NCBI GenBank assembly: GCA_964452915.1
Contig: CAYVNW010000047.1
Coordinates: 1-17,384, forward strand
Length of the DNA: 17,384 nucleotides
Reading direction: 5' to 3'
From: Colivivens sp964452915
GTDB taxonomy: Bacteria; Bacteroidota; Bacteroidia; Bacteroidales; Bacteroidaceae
The position numbers were made by a program, and so were the translations under genes. The notes under the pieces are model-generated. The model was not told the origin of the DNA and ran no database searches. It saw only the letters and a list, made by a program, of their open reading frames with translations. Position 1 is the stretch's first letter. Every line of letters starts with the position of its first letter. Shown piece after piece: positions 1-6,910 of this stretch.

Positions 1-46
1 CGATAACTTTGTTCATTATATTGTGAACTCTCAGAATGAAAAGTCT

Positions 47-1978
47 TTATTTCACTTCTTCAAAGTCGGCGTCTTGAACATCATCGGTAGTTGGTCCGTT
101 ATTTGAAGAAGACTGGCTACCGCTTGACTGACTGCTTCCCGTACTACCACTACCGGCCGACTGACCTGCGTTACCGCCTTGGTACATTTGTTGTGACGCT
201 GCCTGCATCAGGCTGTTAAGCTCTGCTATTGCACTATCGATAGCGTTGACATCCTGTGCCTTGTGAGCATCTTTCAGCTTATTGAGCGCAGCCTCAATTC
301 CTGGACGCTTGTCTGCTGGGAGTTTGTCTCCATTCTCTTTCAAGAATGTCTCGGTAGAGAATATCATAGAGTCTGCCTGGTTGAGTTTGTCAACACGCTC
401 ACGTTGTTTCTTATCTGCCTCAGCATTAGCTTCTGCTTCTGCTTTCATACGGTTGATCTCATCCTCTGACAAACCTGAAGAAGCCTCAATACGTATAGAC
501 TGTTCCTTACCAGTAGCCTTATCCTTTGCGCTTACGTTCAAAATACCATTGGCATCAATATCAAATGATACTTCAATCTGTGGAACGCCACGACGTGCAG
601 GTGCAATACCTGTCAAGTTGAAGATACCAATTTGTTTGTTGTCGGCTGCCATTGGACGTTCGCCTTGCAGAACACGAATTGTAACCTCTGTCTGGTTGTC
701 CGCTGCAGTAGAGAATGTCTCGCTCTTCTTGCAAGGTATTGTCGTGTTGGCATCGATAAGTTTAGTCATCACACCACCAAGAGTCTCGATACCCATTGAA
801 AGTGGAGTTACATCAAGCAATACGATGTCACCAACACCTTCTTCCTTATTAAGGATGGCACCTTGAATAGCAGCACCGACAGCGACTACCTCATCAGGGT
901 TAACCCCTTTAGAAGGGACTTTGCCAAAGTAGTCTTCTACCAATTTTTGTACAGCTGGTATACGGCTTGAACCACCAACAAGAATTACTTCGTCAATATC
1001 AGAAGTACTGATACCTGCTTCCTTGATTGCGTTCTTACAAGGTTCAAGGCATTCTTGAATCAAATCGTGTGCAAGAGCTTCGAACTTAGCACGAGTAAGA
1101 GTCTTTACAAGGTGTTTAGGCATTCCGCTCGCAACTGTGATGTAAGGAAGGTTGATCTCAGTAGAAGAAGAACTTGAAAGTTCTATCTTTGCCTTTTCAG
1201 CGGCTTCCTTCAGACGTTGCATAGCCATAGGGTCGAGAGTAAGGTCGACACCTTCTTGAGCTTTAAACTCACTTGTCAGCCAATTGATAATAACCTGGTC
1301 GAAGTCATCACCACCAAGGTGTGTGTTACCATTGGTAGAAAGCACTTCAAACACGCCGCCACCGAATTCAAGTATTGATATATCGAATGTACCACCACCA
1401 AGGTCGAACACTGCGATCTTCATATCTTTGTTTGCCTTATCGATACCGTAAGCAAGTGCTGCGGCTGTAGGCTCGTTGACTATACGTTTTACGTCAAGAC
1501 CGGCAATCTGACCGGCTTCTTTTGTAGCCTGACGTTGTGAGTCAGAGAAGTATGCAGGTACTGTTATGACAGCTTCCTTAACCTCCTGTCCCAAATAGTC
1601 TTCAGCTGTCTTCTTCATCTTTTGAAGAATCATGGCTGAAATCTCCTGTGGAGTATAGAGATGTCCATCGATATCAACACGTGGAGTGTTGTTGTCACCT
1701 CTTACTACAGAATAAGGCACACGTGCGATTTCCTTCTGAACTTGATCGTAAGTCTCACCCATAAAACGTTTGATAGAGTAGACTGTACGTTTTGGATTTG
1801 TGATGGCCTGACGTTTAGCAGGGTCACCAACCTTACGTTCACCACCATCAACGAAACCTACTACTGAAGGAGTAGTACGTTTTCCTTCGCTGTTAGCAAT
1901 GACGACTGGTTCACTGCCTTCAAACACAGCTACACAAGAGTTTGTTGTTCCTAAGTCGATTCCAATAATTTTTCCCAT
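47..1978 (-). CDS. dnaK: Molecular chaperone DnaK (Hsp70)
   Basis: Cytosolic ATP-dependent Hsp70 chaperone that folds nascent and stress-damaged proteins with DnaJ and GrpE. The 643 residues match the usual length of about 640. The N-terminus has the phosphate-1 motif GIDLGTTNSCV (residues 6-16), a second phosphate loop VFDLGGGTFD near residue 194, and an adenosine-site motif ILVGGSSRIP near 340. The conserved interdomain linker VLLDVTP lies near 390, followed by the substrate-binding beta domain and helical lid. The tail ends in a Ser/Gly/Gln-rich linker and an acidic DxDFEEVK terminus. The ATG at 1976-1978 opens directly on the canonical MGKIIGIDLGTT start. dnaJ and grpE are not adjacent. 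No Bacteroidetes-type promoter was recognised upstream. Identity is near certain. Confidence 0.99.
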   Translation of the reverse strand: MGKIIGIDLGTTNSCVAVFEGSEPVVIANSEGKRTTPSVVGFVDGGERKVGDPAKRQAITNPKRTVYSIKRFMGETYDQVQKEIARVPYSVVRGDNNTPRVDIDGHLYTPQEISAMILQKMKKTAEDYLGQEVKEAVITVPAYFSDSQRQATKEAGQIAGLDVKRIVNEPTAAALAYGIDKANKDMKIAVFDLGGGTFDISILEFGGGVFEVLSTNGNTHLGGDDFDQVIINWLTSEFKAQEGVDLTLDPMAMQRLKEAAEKAKIELSSSSSTEINLPYITVASGMPKHLVKTLTRAKFEALAHDLIQECLEPCKNAIKEAGISTSDIDEVILVGGSSRIPAVQKLVEDYFGKVPSKGVNPDEVVAVGAAIQGAILNKEEGVGDIVLLDVTPLSMGIETLGGVMTKLIDANTTIPCKKSETFSTAADNQTEVTIRVLQGERPMAADNKQIGIFNLTGIAPARRGVPQIEVSFDIDANGILNVSAKDKATGKEQSIRIEASSGLSEDEINRMKAEAEANAEADKKQRERVDKLNQADSMIFSTETFLKENGDKLPADKRPGIEAALNKLKDAHKAQDVNAIDSAIAELNSLMQAASQQMYQGGNAGQSAGSGSTGSSQSSGSQSSSNNGPTTDDVQDADFEEVK

Positions 1979-2243
1979 AACCTTATATTTTTATTTATTT
2001 GTTTTACAACTAATGAATTAATTTTTGGTTTTGTTTCCTCCGGTATCAACTCTTTGTCTCAACCGCCTGTTCGGAAACTGAACCACTTTGTATAGAGCAA
2101 ATAGAATGCCAGAGAGCTGTGTCGTATACGAGAAAAACAATAGAGGCTGAAAAAATGCGGTTATTTCTGCCACATTGTCTGTGCGGCAGGTGTTTTAGCA
2201 TGACATTATATGATTTATGGCAGGCCGGTAGTTTTATAAAACT
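1979..2243. other. Gene-free leader region upstream of dnaK
   Basis: About 265 bases between dnaK and the terminator of the next unit. I see no convincing gene: the short open frames on both strands have no recognisable family features. An imperfect hairpin lies at about 2168-2191 (CTGCC and ACA pairing with TGT and GGCAG around a short loop, with a two-base bulge). The dnaK promoter must be here, but no TAnnTTTG box on the minus strand stands out; heat-shock control may use a different element. Confidence 0.4.
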
Positions 2244-2280
2244 CTTGGGAAGCCTTAAAATGATTTTACGGCTTCCCAAG
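2244..2280 (-). terminator. Strong hairpin terminator of the DUF4494-yggS-crp-hprA unit
   Basis: An 11-bp perfect stem, CTTGGGAAGCC at 2244-2254 with GGCTTCCCAAG at 2270-2280, extends inward through an AAAA/TTTT stretch after one mismatch. It starts 8 bases after the hydroxyacid dehydrogenase stop codon. On the minus strand it is followed by AGTTTTAT, a short U-rich tail, so it best serves the leftward unit. Confidence 0.8.
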
Positions 2281-2288
2281 AATATATT

Positions 2289-3236
2289 TCAGTTGACCAC
2301 GTTTTGCGGCGATCCTTTTATGAACGCCCTGACATTCTTCAGGCAAATATCGATAAGTCGTTCACGTGCTTCCTTTGTTGCCCACGCAATGTGAGGCGTA
2401 AGGAAGCAGTTCTTGGCAGTAAGCAACGGATTGTCGGCCTGTGCGGGTTCTACGGAGAGGACGTCCGCACCGTATGCAGCAATCAGTCCGTCATTTAAAG
2501 CGTCTGCCACATCGGCTTCGTTCACCACCGGTCCACGACTGGTATTGATAAGGATGGCAGTCGGTTTCATCATTTGCAACCTTTCTTTATTGACCATATT
2601 CATTGTAGACTCATTGAGCGGACAATGCAGACTCAAGACATCACTTTCCTTGAAAAGAGTGTCGAGCGTGGCTTTTTCAAATTCCTTTGGCAGTTCGTCC
2701 TTTGAGGTATACGCCAGCACATCCATGCCGAAAGCATTTGCTATACGTGCAGTAGCCATACCTGTATTGCCTAAGCCAACTACACCAAAGGTCTTTCCGG
2801 CAAGTTCGGTATGAGTGAAATCATAATAGCAGAAGTCCTTTGAGCTGGTCCATCTGCCATCCTTGTTGGCGTCAGCATAATAGCCCACATGGTTTGTGAT
2901 GTTCAAAATATGTGCCCATACCATCTGAGCCACACTGTTCGTGCTATATGCCGGAATGTTGGTAACAACTATGCTTTGCCGGCTTGCCACTTCGAGGTCT
3001 ACAACATTATAACCAGTTGCCAACACTCCTATATAACTAAGGTGTGGCAATTGATTAAGAACCTCAGCGTCAAGAACGACTTTATTCGTCAACACGATAT
3101 CGCAACCTTTACATCGGTCGACTACCTCGTCAGGCGATGTCCGGTCGTATATCTCCAATTCTGTCATTTCCTCAAGCGGATGCCACGAGAGGTCGCCTGG
3201 GTTTACTGAGTATGCGTCAAGTATTACTGCTTTCAC
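2289..3236 (-). CDS. hprA: D-2-hydroxyacid dehydrogenase, glycerate dehydrogenase type
   Basis: NAD(P)-dependent oxidoreductase of the D-isomer 2-hydroxyacid dehydrogenase family, most like glycerate dehydrogenase/hydroxypyruvate reductase (hydroxypyruvate to D-glycerate). The 315 residues are a normal full length. The nucleotide-binding fold starts at GVVGLGNTG (151-159). The catalytic triad is Arg234 (NTSRGPVVNE), Glu263 and His282 (PHIAWAT). The N-terminus, with NPGDLSW and a DRTSPDEV segment, matches Bacteroidetes HprA-like proteins. The start is GTG at 3234-3236, inside the 3' end of the Crp/Fnr gene (20-base overlap), which implies coupled translation. Substrate is inferred from family resemblance; lactate, phosphoglycerate or other 2-hydroxyacids remain possible. 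Confidence 0.9.
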   Translation of the reverse strand: MKAVILDAYSVNPGDLSWHPLEEMTELEIYDRTSPDEVVDRCKGCDIVLTNKVVLDAEVLNQLPHLSYIGVLATGYNVVDLEVASRQSIVVTNIPAYSTNSVAQMVWAHILNITNHVGYYADANKDGRWTSSKDFCYYDFTHTELAGKTFGVVGLGNTGMATARIANAFGMDVLAYTSKDELPKEFEKATLDTLFKESDVLSLHCPLNESTMNMVNKERLQMMKPTAILINTSRGPVVNEADVADALNDGLIAAYGADVLSVEPAQADNPLLTAKNCFLTPHIAWATKEARERLIDICLKNVRAFIKGSPQNVVN

Positions 3237-3828
3237 TTTTGTTTATTGCATTTCTAACTCTACTCAATGTCTCTGGAGCCATTCTCAAGTACGAAGCTAC
3301 GTATTTCAGTGGTGTCCGTCGGATGATTTCACTGTCGTTATGTAGCAACAACGAGTATTTCTCCATTGGAGTCTCATCGAGCAGATGATATATTTTTTCT
3401 TTCTTTATTATAATTGATTCAATAATCAAAAAGAGCAACGTCCCGAGGTCTGCATCCTCACAGGCGAGTTCTTTGAAATACTGGTAGTTCATGCTGTAAG
3501 CTACCGTCGGTTCGAGAGTCTGTATATTCAAGCGCGAAGGAGTATGTGTAAACAGACTCTCCACACAAGCCAGAATATCGCCTTCATGCACAATGTCCTC
3601 CACCCTGTCGAAGCCTTCTTCTGAATGATACTGACGTACAAGTCCTTTAACAATATACATCAGATTATTGCTCTTATTCCCTTCTTCCAAAATGAACGTC
3701 TTGTGACGGAACTTCATTGGTTGAAGCAAATCGGTGAAACGGTTGAGTGACTCAATGCTGAGTCTGACATTGTATTTGCGTGCCAACTCGCGAGCCACAT
3801 CTTTTTTGTTTTCTGTTAATGCTTTCAT
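3217..3828 (-). CDS. Crp/Fnr family transcriptional regulator
   Basis: A 203-residue DNA-binding regulator with an N-terminal cyclic-nucleotide-binding-type beta roll (about 25-130; ILEEGNKSNNLMYIVKGLV is the typical first half) and a C-terminal winged helix-turn-helix whose recognition part reads YVASYLRMAPETLSRVR (about 174-190). This TPETLSR-like signature is common in Bacteroidetes Crp/Fnr proteins. No cysteine cluster for an Fe-S centre is present, so it is not a classical Fnr; the ligand is unknown. It sits between yggS (56 bases upstream) and hprA, whose start overlaps its end by 20 bases. Control of its own unit is plausible but no operator was identified. Confidence 0.9.
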   Translation of the reverse strand: MKALTENKKDVARELARKYNVRLSIESLNRFTDLLQPMKFRHKTFILEEGNKSNNLMYIVKGLVRQYHSEEGFDRVEDIVHEGDILACVESLFTHTPSRLNIQTLEPTVAYSMNYQYFKELACEDADLGTLLFLIIESIIIKKEKIYHLLDETPMEKYSLLLHNDSEIIRRTPLKYVASYLRMAPETLSRVRNAINKSESSNT

Positions 3829-3884
3829 GTGTCGTGTATTTATATTATTATAATGTGTTTATGATATCTTTTGCTGTGCTGTTA

Positions 3885-4565
3885 TCAAGCCCCGTAGTTG
3901 CGCGGGCCGAATATCTTACTACCGATCCTTACCAGCGTGCTTCCTTCTTCTACCGCTATTTTGTAGTCATTACTCATTCCCATCGACAACTCGTTGAAAG
4001 TATCATCGTCATTAAAGAATTCATCTTTTGTTTGGTCGAATAGAGTCCTGACAGTGCGGAAATCACTCCGTATGCGCTGTTCATCATCTGTATTGGTCGC
4101 CATGCACATAAGTCCACGCAACCTCACGTGTTTCATTTCCTTATATTCTCCTTGCCTTAGTGTTTCCGTCAGTTCGGAAGGAAAGAATCCGAATTTTGTT
4201 TCTTCTTGTGCCACATGAATTTGTAAAAGGCAATCTACCACCCTGTCAATTTTGCCTGCCTGTTTGTCGATCTCTGCCAGCAGTTTCATCGAATCGACAG
4301 AATGGATTAGCTTTACATATGGCACAATATACTTCACTTTGTTTGTTTGCAAATGTCCGATGAAGTGCCATTCGATGTCAGAAGGCAGAACAGGTTGTTT
4401 TCCGTTCAGTTCTTGCACATGGTTTTCTCCGAACATACGTTGCCCTGCATCATACGCTTCACGTATGGCATCAGCAGGGTGAAATTTAGAGACTGCCACC
4501 AGTCTGGCCTTTGTCCCTTGAAGGTCAGCTAATACGCTATTCAGATTTTGTTGTATTACTGTCAT
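3885..4565 (-). CDS. yggS: YggS/PROSC family pyridoxal 5'-phosphate homeostasis protein
   Basis: A cytosolic PLP-binding protein of fold-type III that buffers PLP and helps keep amino- and keto-acid pools in balance; no catalytic reaction is firmly known for the family. I chose the ATG at 4563-4565 (226 residues, starting MTVIQQNL) over an in-frame ATG 42 bases upstream, because family members begin just before this helix. The PLP lysine is Lys27 in VAVSKFHP, and the family segments FGENHVQEL, WHFIGHLQTNK, IHSVDS and LSMGMSNDY are all present. The final GPRNYG is also typical. Its start overlaps the upstream DUF4494 gene by 29 bases, an arrangement I recall from other Bacteroidetes. Confidence 0.95.
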   Translation of the reverse strand: MTVIQQNLNSVLADLQGTKARLVAVSKFHPADAIREAYDAGQRMFGENHVQELNGKQPVLPSDIEWHFIGHLQTNKVKYIVPYVKLIHSVDSMKLLAEIDKQAGKIDRVVDCLLQIHVAQEETKFGFFPSELTETLRQGEYKEMKHVRLRGLMCMATNTDDEQRIRSDFRTVRTLFDQTKDEFFNDDDTFNELSMGMSNDYKIAVEEGSTLVRIGSKIFGPRNYGA

Positions 4566-5022
4566 TATGTTCGTCTTCTCCTTGTACTTCAAAAGGGAAC
4601 ACATCAAGCAACGACGTTTCTTGAATGGCAGCTATTTCGTAGTCTGCCATCGTTCCCTTCATACCCTCCTCGAAAAGGTCGAGTGCTCCACGGAAATTCG
4701 CTGCTTGTACGAGCATGTAGTGCGACGAACGTTTTTCCGTCTGTGTTTTTTCATCGAGAGTGATGAAATTGCATTTCACTTTATACCACTTGTCGGCATC
4801 GTCCGAACTGTTGATGAATAACTCATCAATTTTCGCAGGAGTTATATTTTTAACTTCAAGTGCGCCATTGCAGAATGGCGACACTTCCTTTATTATTCTT
4901 GCCTCAGCATCAGTAAAGTTGAGAGCGTCCACAAGGTATGATTCTTTAAATTTTTTGCTCATTCCGCCTTCTATTGCCTTTTCGGCCTCAACCTTACATT
5001 CAAACCAACTGTTTCCTATCAT
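4537..5022 (-). CDS. DUF4494 domain-containing protein
   Basis: A 161-residue soluble protein with no signal peptide or membrane segment. It matches what I recall of the Bacteroidetes-specific DUF4494 family: the opening NSWFECKV, the segment ESYLVDALNFTDAEARI, and KWYKVKCNFITLDEK. The function is unknown. Highly charged alternating strands suggest a compact alpha/beta fold. It is the first gene of the leftward unit and overlaps yggS by 29 bases, so the two are probably translationally coupled. A Bacteroidetes promoter lies about 50 bases upstream of the ATG. The tail (after about residue 145) is acidic and probably disordered. Confidence 0.85.
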   Translation of the reverse strand: MIGNSWFECKVEAEKAIEGGMSKKFKESYLVDALNFTDAEARIIKEVSPFCNGALEVKNITPAKIDELFINSSDDADKWYKVKCNFITLDEKTQTEKRSSHYMLVQAANFRGALDLFEEGMKGTMADYEIAAIQETSLLDVFPFEVQGEDEHNDSNTTKSE

Positions 5023-5072
5023 GATTTTCGACTAATTCTATTTTGTTTGTTTTTGATTCTTTATTCGAAAGG

Positions 5073-5102
5073 CAAAGGTACAAAAAAAGTAGAAGACTTC
5101 AA
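5073..5102 (-). promoter_or_regulatory. Bacteroidetes promoter for the DUF4494-yggS-crp-hprA unit
   Basis: On the minus strand, TTG (complement of 5100-5102) is followed after 19 bases by TACCTTTG (complement of 5073-5080). This matches the TTTG-N19-TAnnTTTG pattern of the Bacteroidetes primary sigma factor. The box ends about 50 bases before the DUF4494 start codon. Confidence 0.75.
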
Positions 5103-5173
5103 GTAACATCAAAAGGAAAATTTCGACTTCTGCTATTTTTACACGTTGATACGGAATTTTATGGAGCTGACAT

Positions 5174-5205
5174 TTTGAGTAAATCATAAAAAAACACTAT
5201 CTTTG
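5174..5205 (+). promoter_or_regulatory. Bacteroidetes promoter for yjbQ and the HD-MsrA gene
   Basis: TTTG at 5174-5177 is separated by 20 bases from TATCTTTG at 5198-5205, a full match to the TAnnTTTG -7 box. The first start codon is 75 bases downstream. Together with the minus-strand promoter at 5073-5102 it forms a divergent control region of about 100 bases. Confidence 0.75.
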
Positions 5206-5280
5206 CAGTCATCGTGCATACACACCTGATCATTGCAGGTGCTTCAGACACAGAGAATACTAAATACTTGACTTCGACAA

Positions 5281-5694
5281 ATGGTGACACAAAGAGAATT
5301 CACACTATCAGCCCGACACAGAGGCTGCCACTTGATAACAAATGAAGTGGTATGTCTTCTCCCCCACCCGCTCCCTGCTACAGGATTGCTTAATCTCTTT
5401 GTCAAACACACATCATGCGCCTTATCAATCAACGAAAACGCAGATCCCGATGTGCGAAGCGACTTGGAGAAAATTATGAATCACTTAGTCAAGGAGGGAG
5501 AACCATACTATGACCACACTCTTGAAGGATTGGACGATATGCCTGCACATGCCAAATGTTCCCTGTTTGGCGTCAGCATCAATATTCCAATAACAGACGG
5601 AAGGCTGAACCTCGGCACATGGCAAGGCATCTACCTCTGTGAGTTCAGAGACTGCGGAGGGCCAAGACACATTGTAGCGACCATATATAGTTAA
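5281..5694 (+). CDS. yjbQ: YjbQ/UPF0047 family protein
   Basis: A 137-residue member of the UPF0047/YjbQ family. Some members complement thiamine phosphate synthase mutants at high dose ('secondary thiamine-phosphate synthase'), but the physiological role is unsettled. Family hallmarks are visible: LLNLFVKHTSCALSINENADPDV (about 36-58), the HLVKEGEPYYDHT segment, MPAHAKCSLFG (about 87-97), and the closing LNLGTWQGIYLCEFRD (about 110-125). The conserved His residues likely form a metal or anion site. The ATG at 5281 lies 75 bases after a good promoter. It is followed after 31 bases by the HD-MsrA gene on the same strand with no terminator between, so they are probably one operon. Confidence 0.92.
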   Translation: MVTQREFTLSARHRGCHLITNEVVCLLPHPLPATGLLNLFVKHTSCALSINENADPDVRSDLEKIMNHLVKEGEPYYDHTLEGLDDMPAHAKCSLFGVSINIPITDGRLNLGTWQGIYLCEFRDCGGPRHIVATIYS

Positions 5695-5725
5695 CATAAC
5701 TAACCAACATTAAAACAGTACAAAA

Positions 5726-6673
5726 ATGATTTCAGTAATAGATTTATCACTTAGCGTTGCGATGAAAGCGCACGGAGGCAAGAAAGACATTGACGGAGAG
5801 GCATACATACTGCATCCGCTCGAGGTGGGACTTATGGGCAATACAGACGAAGAACGAAGTGCAGGATTTTTACACGATGTAATTGAAAACACGAAATTCA
5901 TCATTGAAGACCTGGAAGCGGCAGGCATACCTAACGGAATAATCAATGCTGTGAAACTGCTTACTCATGATCCAAATGTACCATACCTTAATTATATACA
6001 GAATATCATCGACTCACACAACCCCATAGCCATTAAGGTGAGATACAACGACCTTATATACCATCTCAACAAAGACAAGGCACATCCGGAAAAGAGAGAA
6101 ATGCACACCAAAGCATTAGAAATGATAAAAGGGGCACTTAAGGACATGTATAACGTCAGACAGTTCGACCCCCAATCGCTAAATGGGACCAATCACAAAA
6201 CAGCCATATTTGCAGCAGGATGCTTTTGGGGTGTACAGCACTACTTCAGCAAGACTCCCGGAGTAGTCAACTGCTACGTTGGCTATACCGGTGGTAACGA
6301 AGCTAACCCGACATACAACGAAGTGAGGTGGCACCATACAGGACACAAAGAGGCTGTGCTGGTTGAATACGACCCTTCAAAAGTGGACTATACCACCCTA
6401 TGCAAACTGTTCTTTGAAATTCACGATCCGTCGCAGACCGACGGACAAGGTCCGGACAAAGGTCAGCAATATCGCAGTGCTGTGTACTATAATAACAAAG
6501 AGGAGTACGACATCATCAGACTGTTGATTGACATATTGGAGACAAAGTCGTATGTAGTCAACACACTTGTTCTCCCTGCACATGAGTTTTGGATTGCTGA
6601 AAAGTATCATCAGAACTATTACGAGAATACCGGAGGCACTCCATACTGCCACTTCCGCACAAAGAAATTCTAA
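5726..6673 (+). CDS. msrA: Fusion of HD-type (ppGpp hydrolase-like) domain and methionine sulfoxide reductase MsrA
   Basis: A 315-residue two-domain protein. Residues 1 to about 140 resemble the HD hydrolase domain of RelA/SpoT and Mesh1-type enzymes: His16 (KAHGGKK), His30 (YILHPLEVG), the HD pair His50-Asp51 (FLHDVIENT) and Asp109 (IKVRYNDL), the four metal-ligand positions. No synthetase domain is present. Residues from about 158 to 315 form MsrA, which reduces methionine-S-sulfoxide: catalytic Cys166 in GCFWG, then YVGYTGG, TGHKEAV, QYRSAVYY and AEKYHQNYY; Cys308 near the end is a candidate resolving cysteine. One continuous frame, no stop or shift, joins them through a short linker. Both halves keep their catalytic residues. 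MsrA is certain; the HD substrate (alarmone or other nucleotide) is inferred. Second gene after yjbQ. Confidence 0.92.
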   Translation: MISVIDLSLSVAMKAHGGKKDIDGEAYILHPLEVGLMGNTDEERSAGFLHDVIENTKFIIEDLEAAGIPNGIINAVKLLTHDPNVPYLNYIQNIIDSHNPIAIKVRYNDLIYHLNKDKAHPEKREMHTKALEMIKGALKDMYNVRQFDPQSLNGTNHKTAIFAAGCFWGVQHYFSKTPGVVNCYVGYTGGNEANPTYNEVRWHHTGHKEAVLVEYDPSKVDYTTLCKLFFEIHDPSQTDGQGPDKGQQYRSAVYYNNKEEYDIIRLLIDILETKSYVVNTLVLPAHEFWIAEKYHQNYYENTGGTPYCHFRTKKF

Positions 6674-6676
6674 GCG

Positions 6677-6706
6677 TAACGGCACTGCTGACATGTGGTG
6701 CCGTTA
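6677..6706 (+). terminator. Hairpin terminator after the HD-MsrA gene
   Basis: A 9-bp perfect stem, TAACGGCAC at 6677-6685 and GTGCCGTTA at 6698-6706, with a 12-base loop, begins 4 bases after the stop codon. The following sequence is T-rich but interrupted (TTGATTATTG), so efficiency is uncertain. Confidence 0.6.
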
Positions 6707-6792
6707 TTGATTATTGATACTCACGACAACACAATTGCGGCAGTCAAATACTTAACATGAATTACAAATCCATTACATTTTTATATTAAAGA

Positions 6793-6822
6793 TTTGGTTC
6801 TAATAAAAAAATCTTAACTTTG
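6793..6822 (+). promoter_or_regulatory. Bacteroidetes promoter of the former TonB-dependent receptor gene
   Basis: TTTG at 6793-6796, an 18-base spacer, then TAACTTTG at 6815-6822. The start codon of the receptor remnant is 89 bases downstream. The promoter appears intact although the gene is broken. Confidence 0.7.
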
Positions 6823-6910
6823 CAACTGAAAATGCAATACCTCTAAATAAACGGTAACACGTAATCAAAAAAATAAATACATTATCATCTTTAATCAAAC
6901 CAAAAGAATT

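Noticed and set aside
282..866. 194-codon plus-strand open frame opposite dnaK
   Set aside because: It lies entirely antisense to a certain dnaK; serine-rich composition is what the reverse of dnaK codons gives, and no family features are seen.
2046..2279. Open frames on both strands upstream of dnaK
   Set aside because: They run through the terminator hairpin at 2244-2280 and overlap each other; no signal, motif or promoter supports them.
4566..4607. Upstream ATG for yggS adding 14 residues
   Set aside because: The extra residues are unlike the family and lie deep within the DUF4494 gene; the ATG at 4565 fits the family start.
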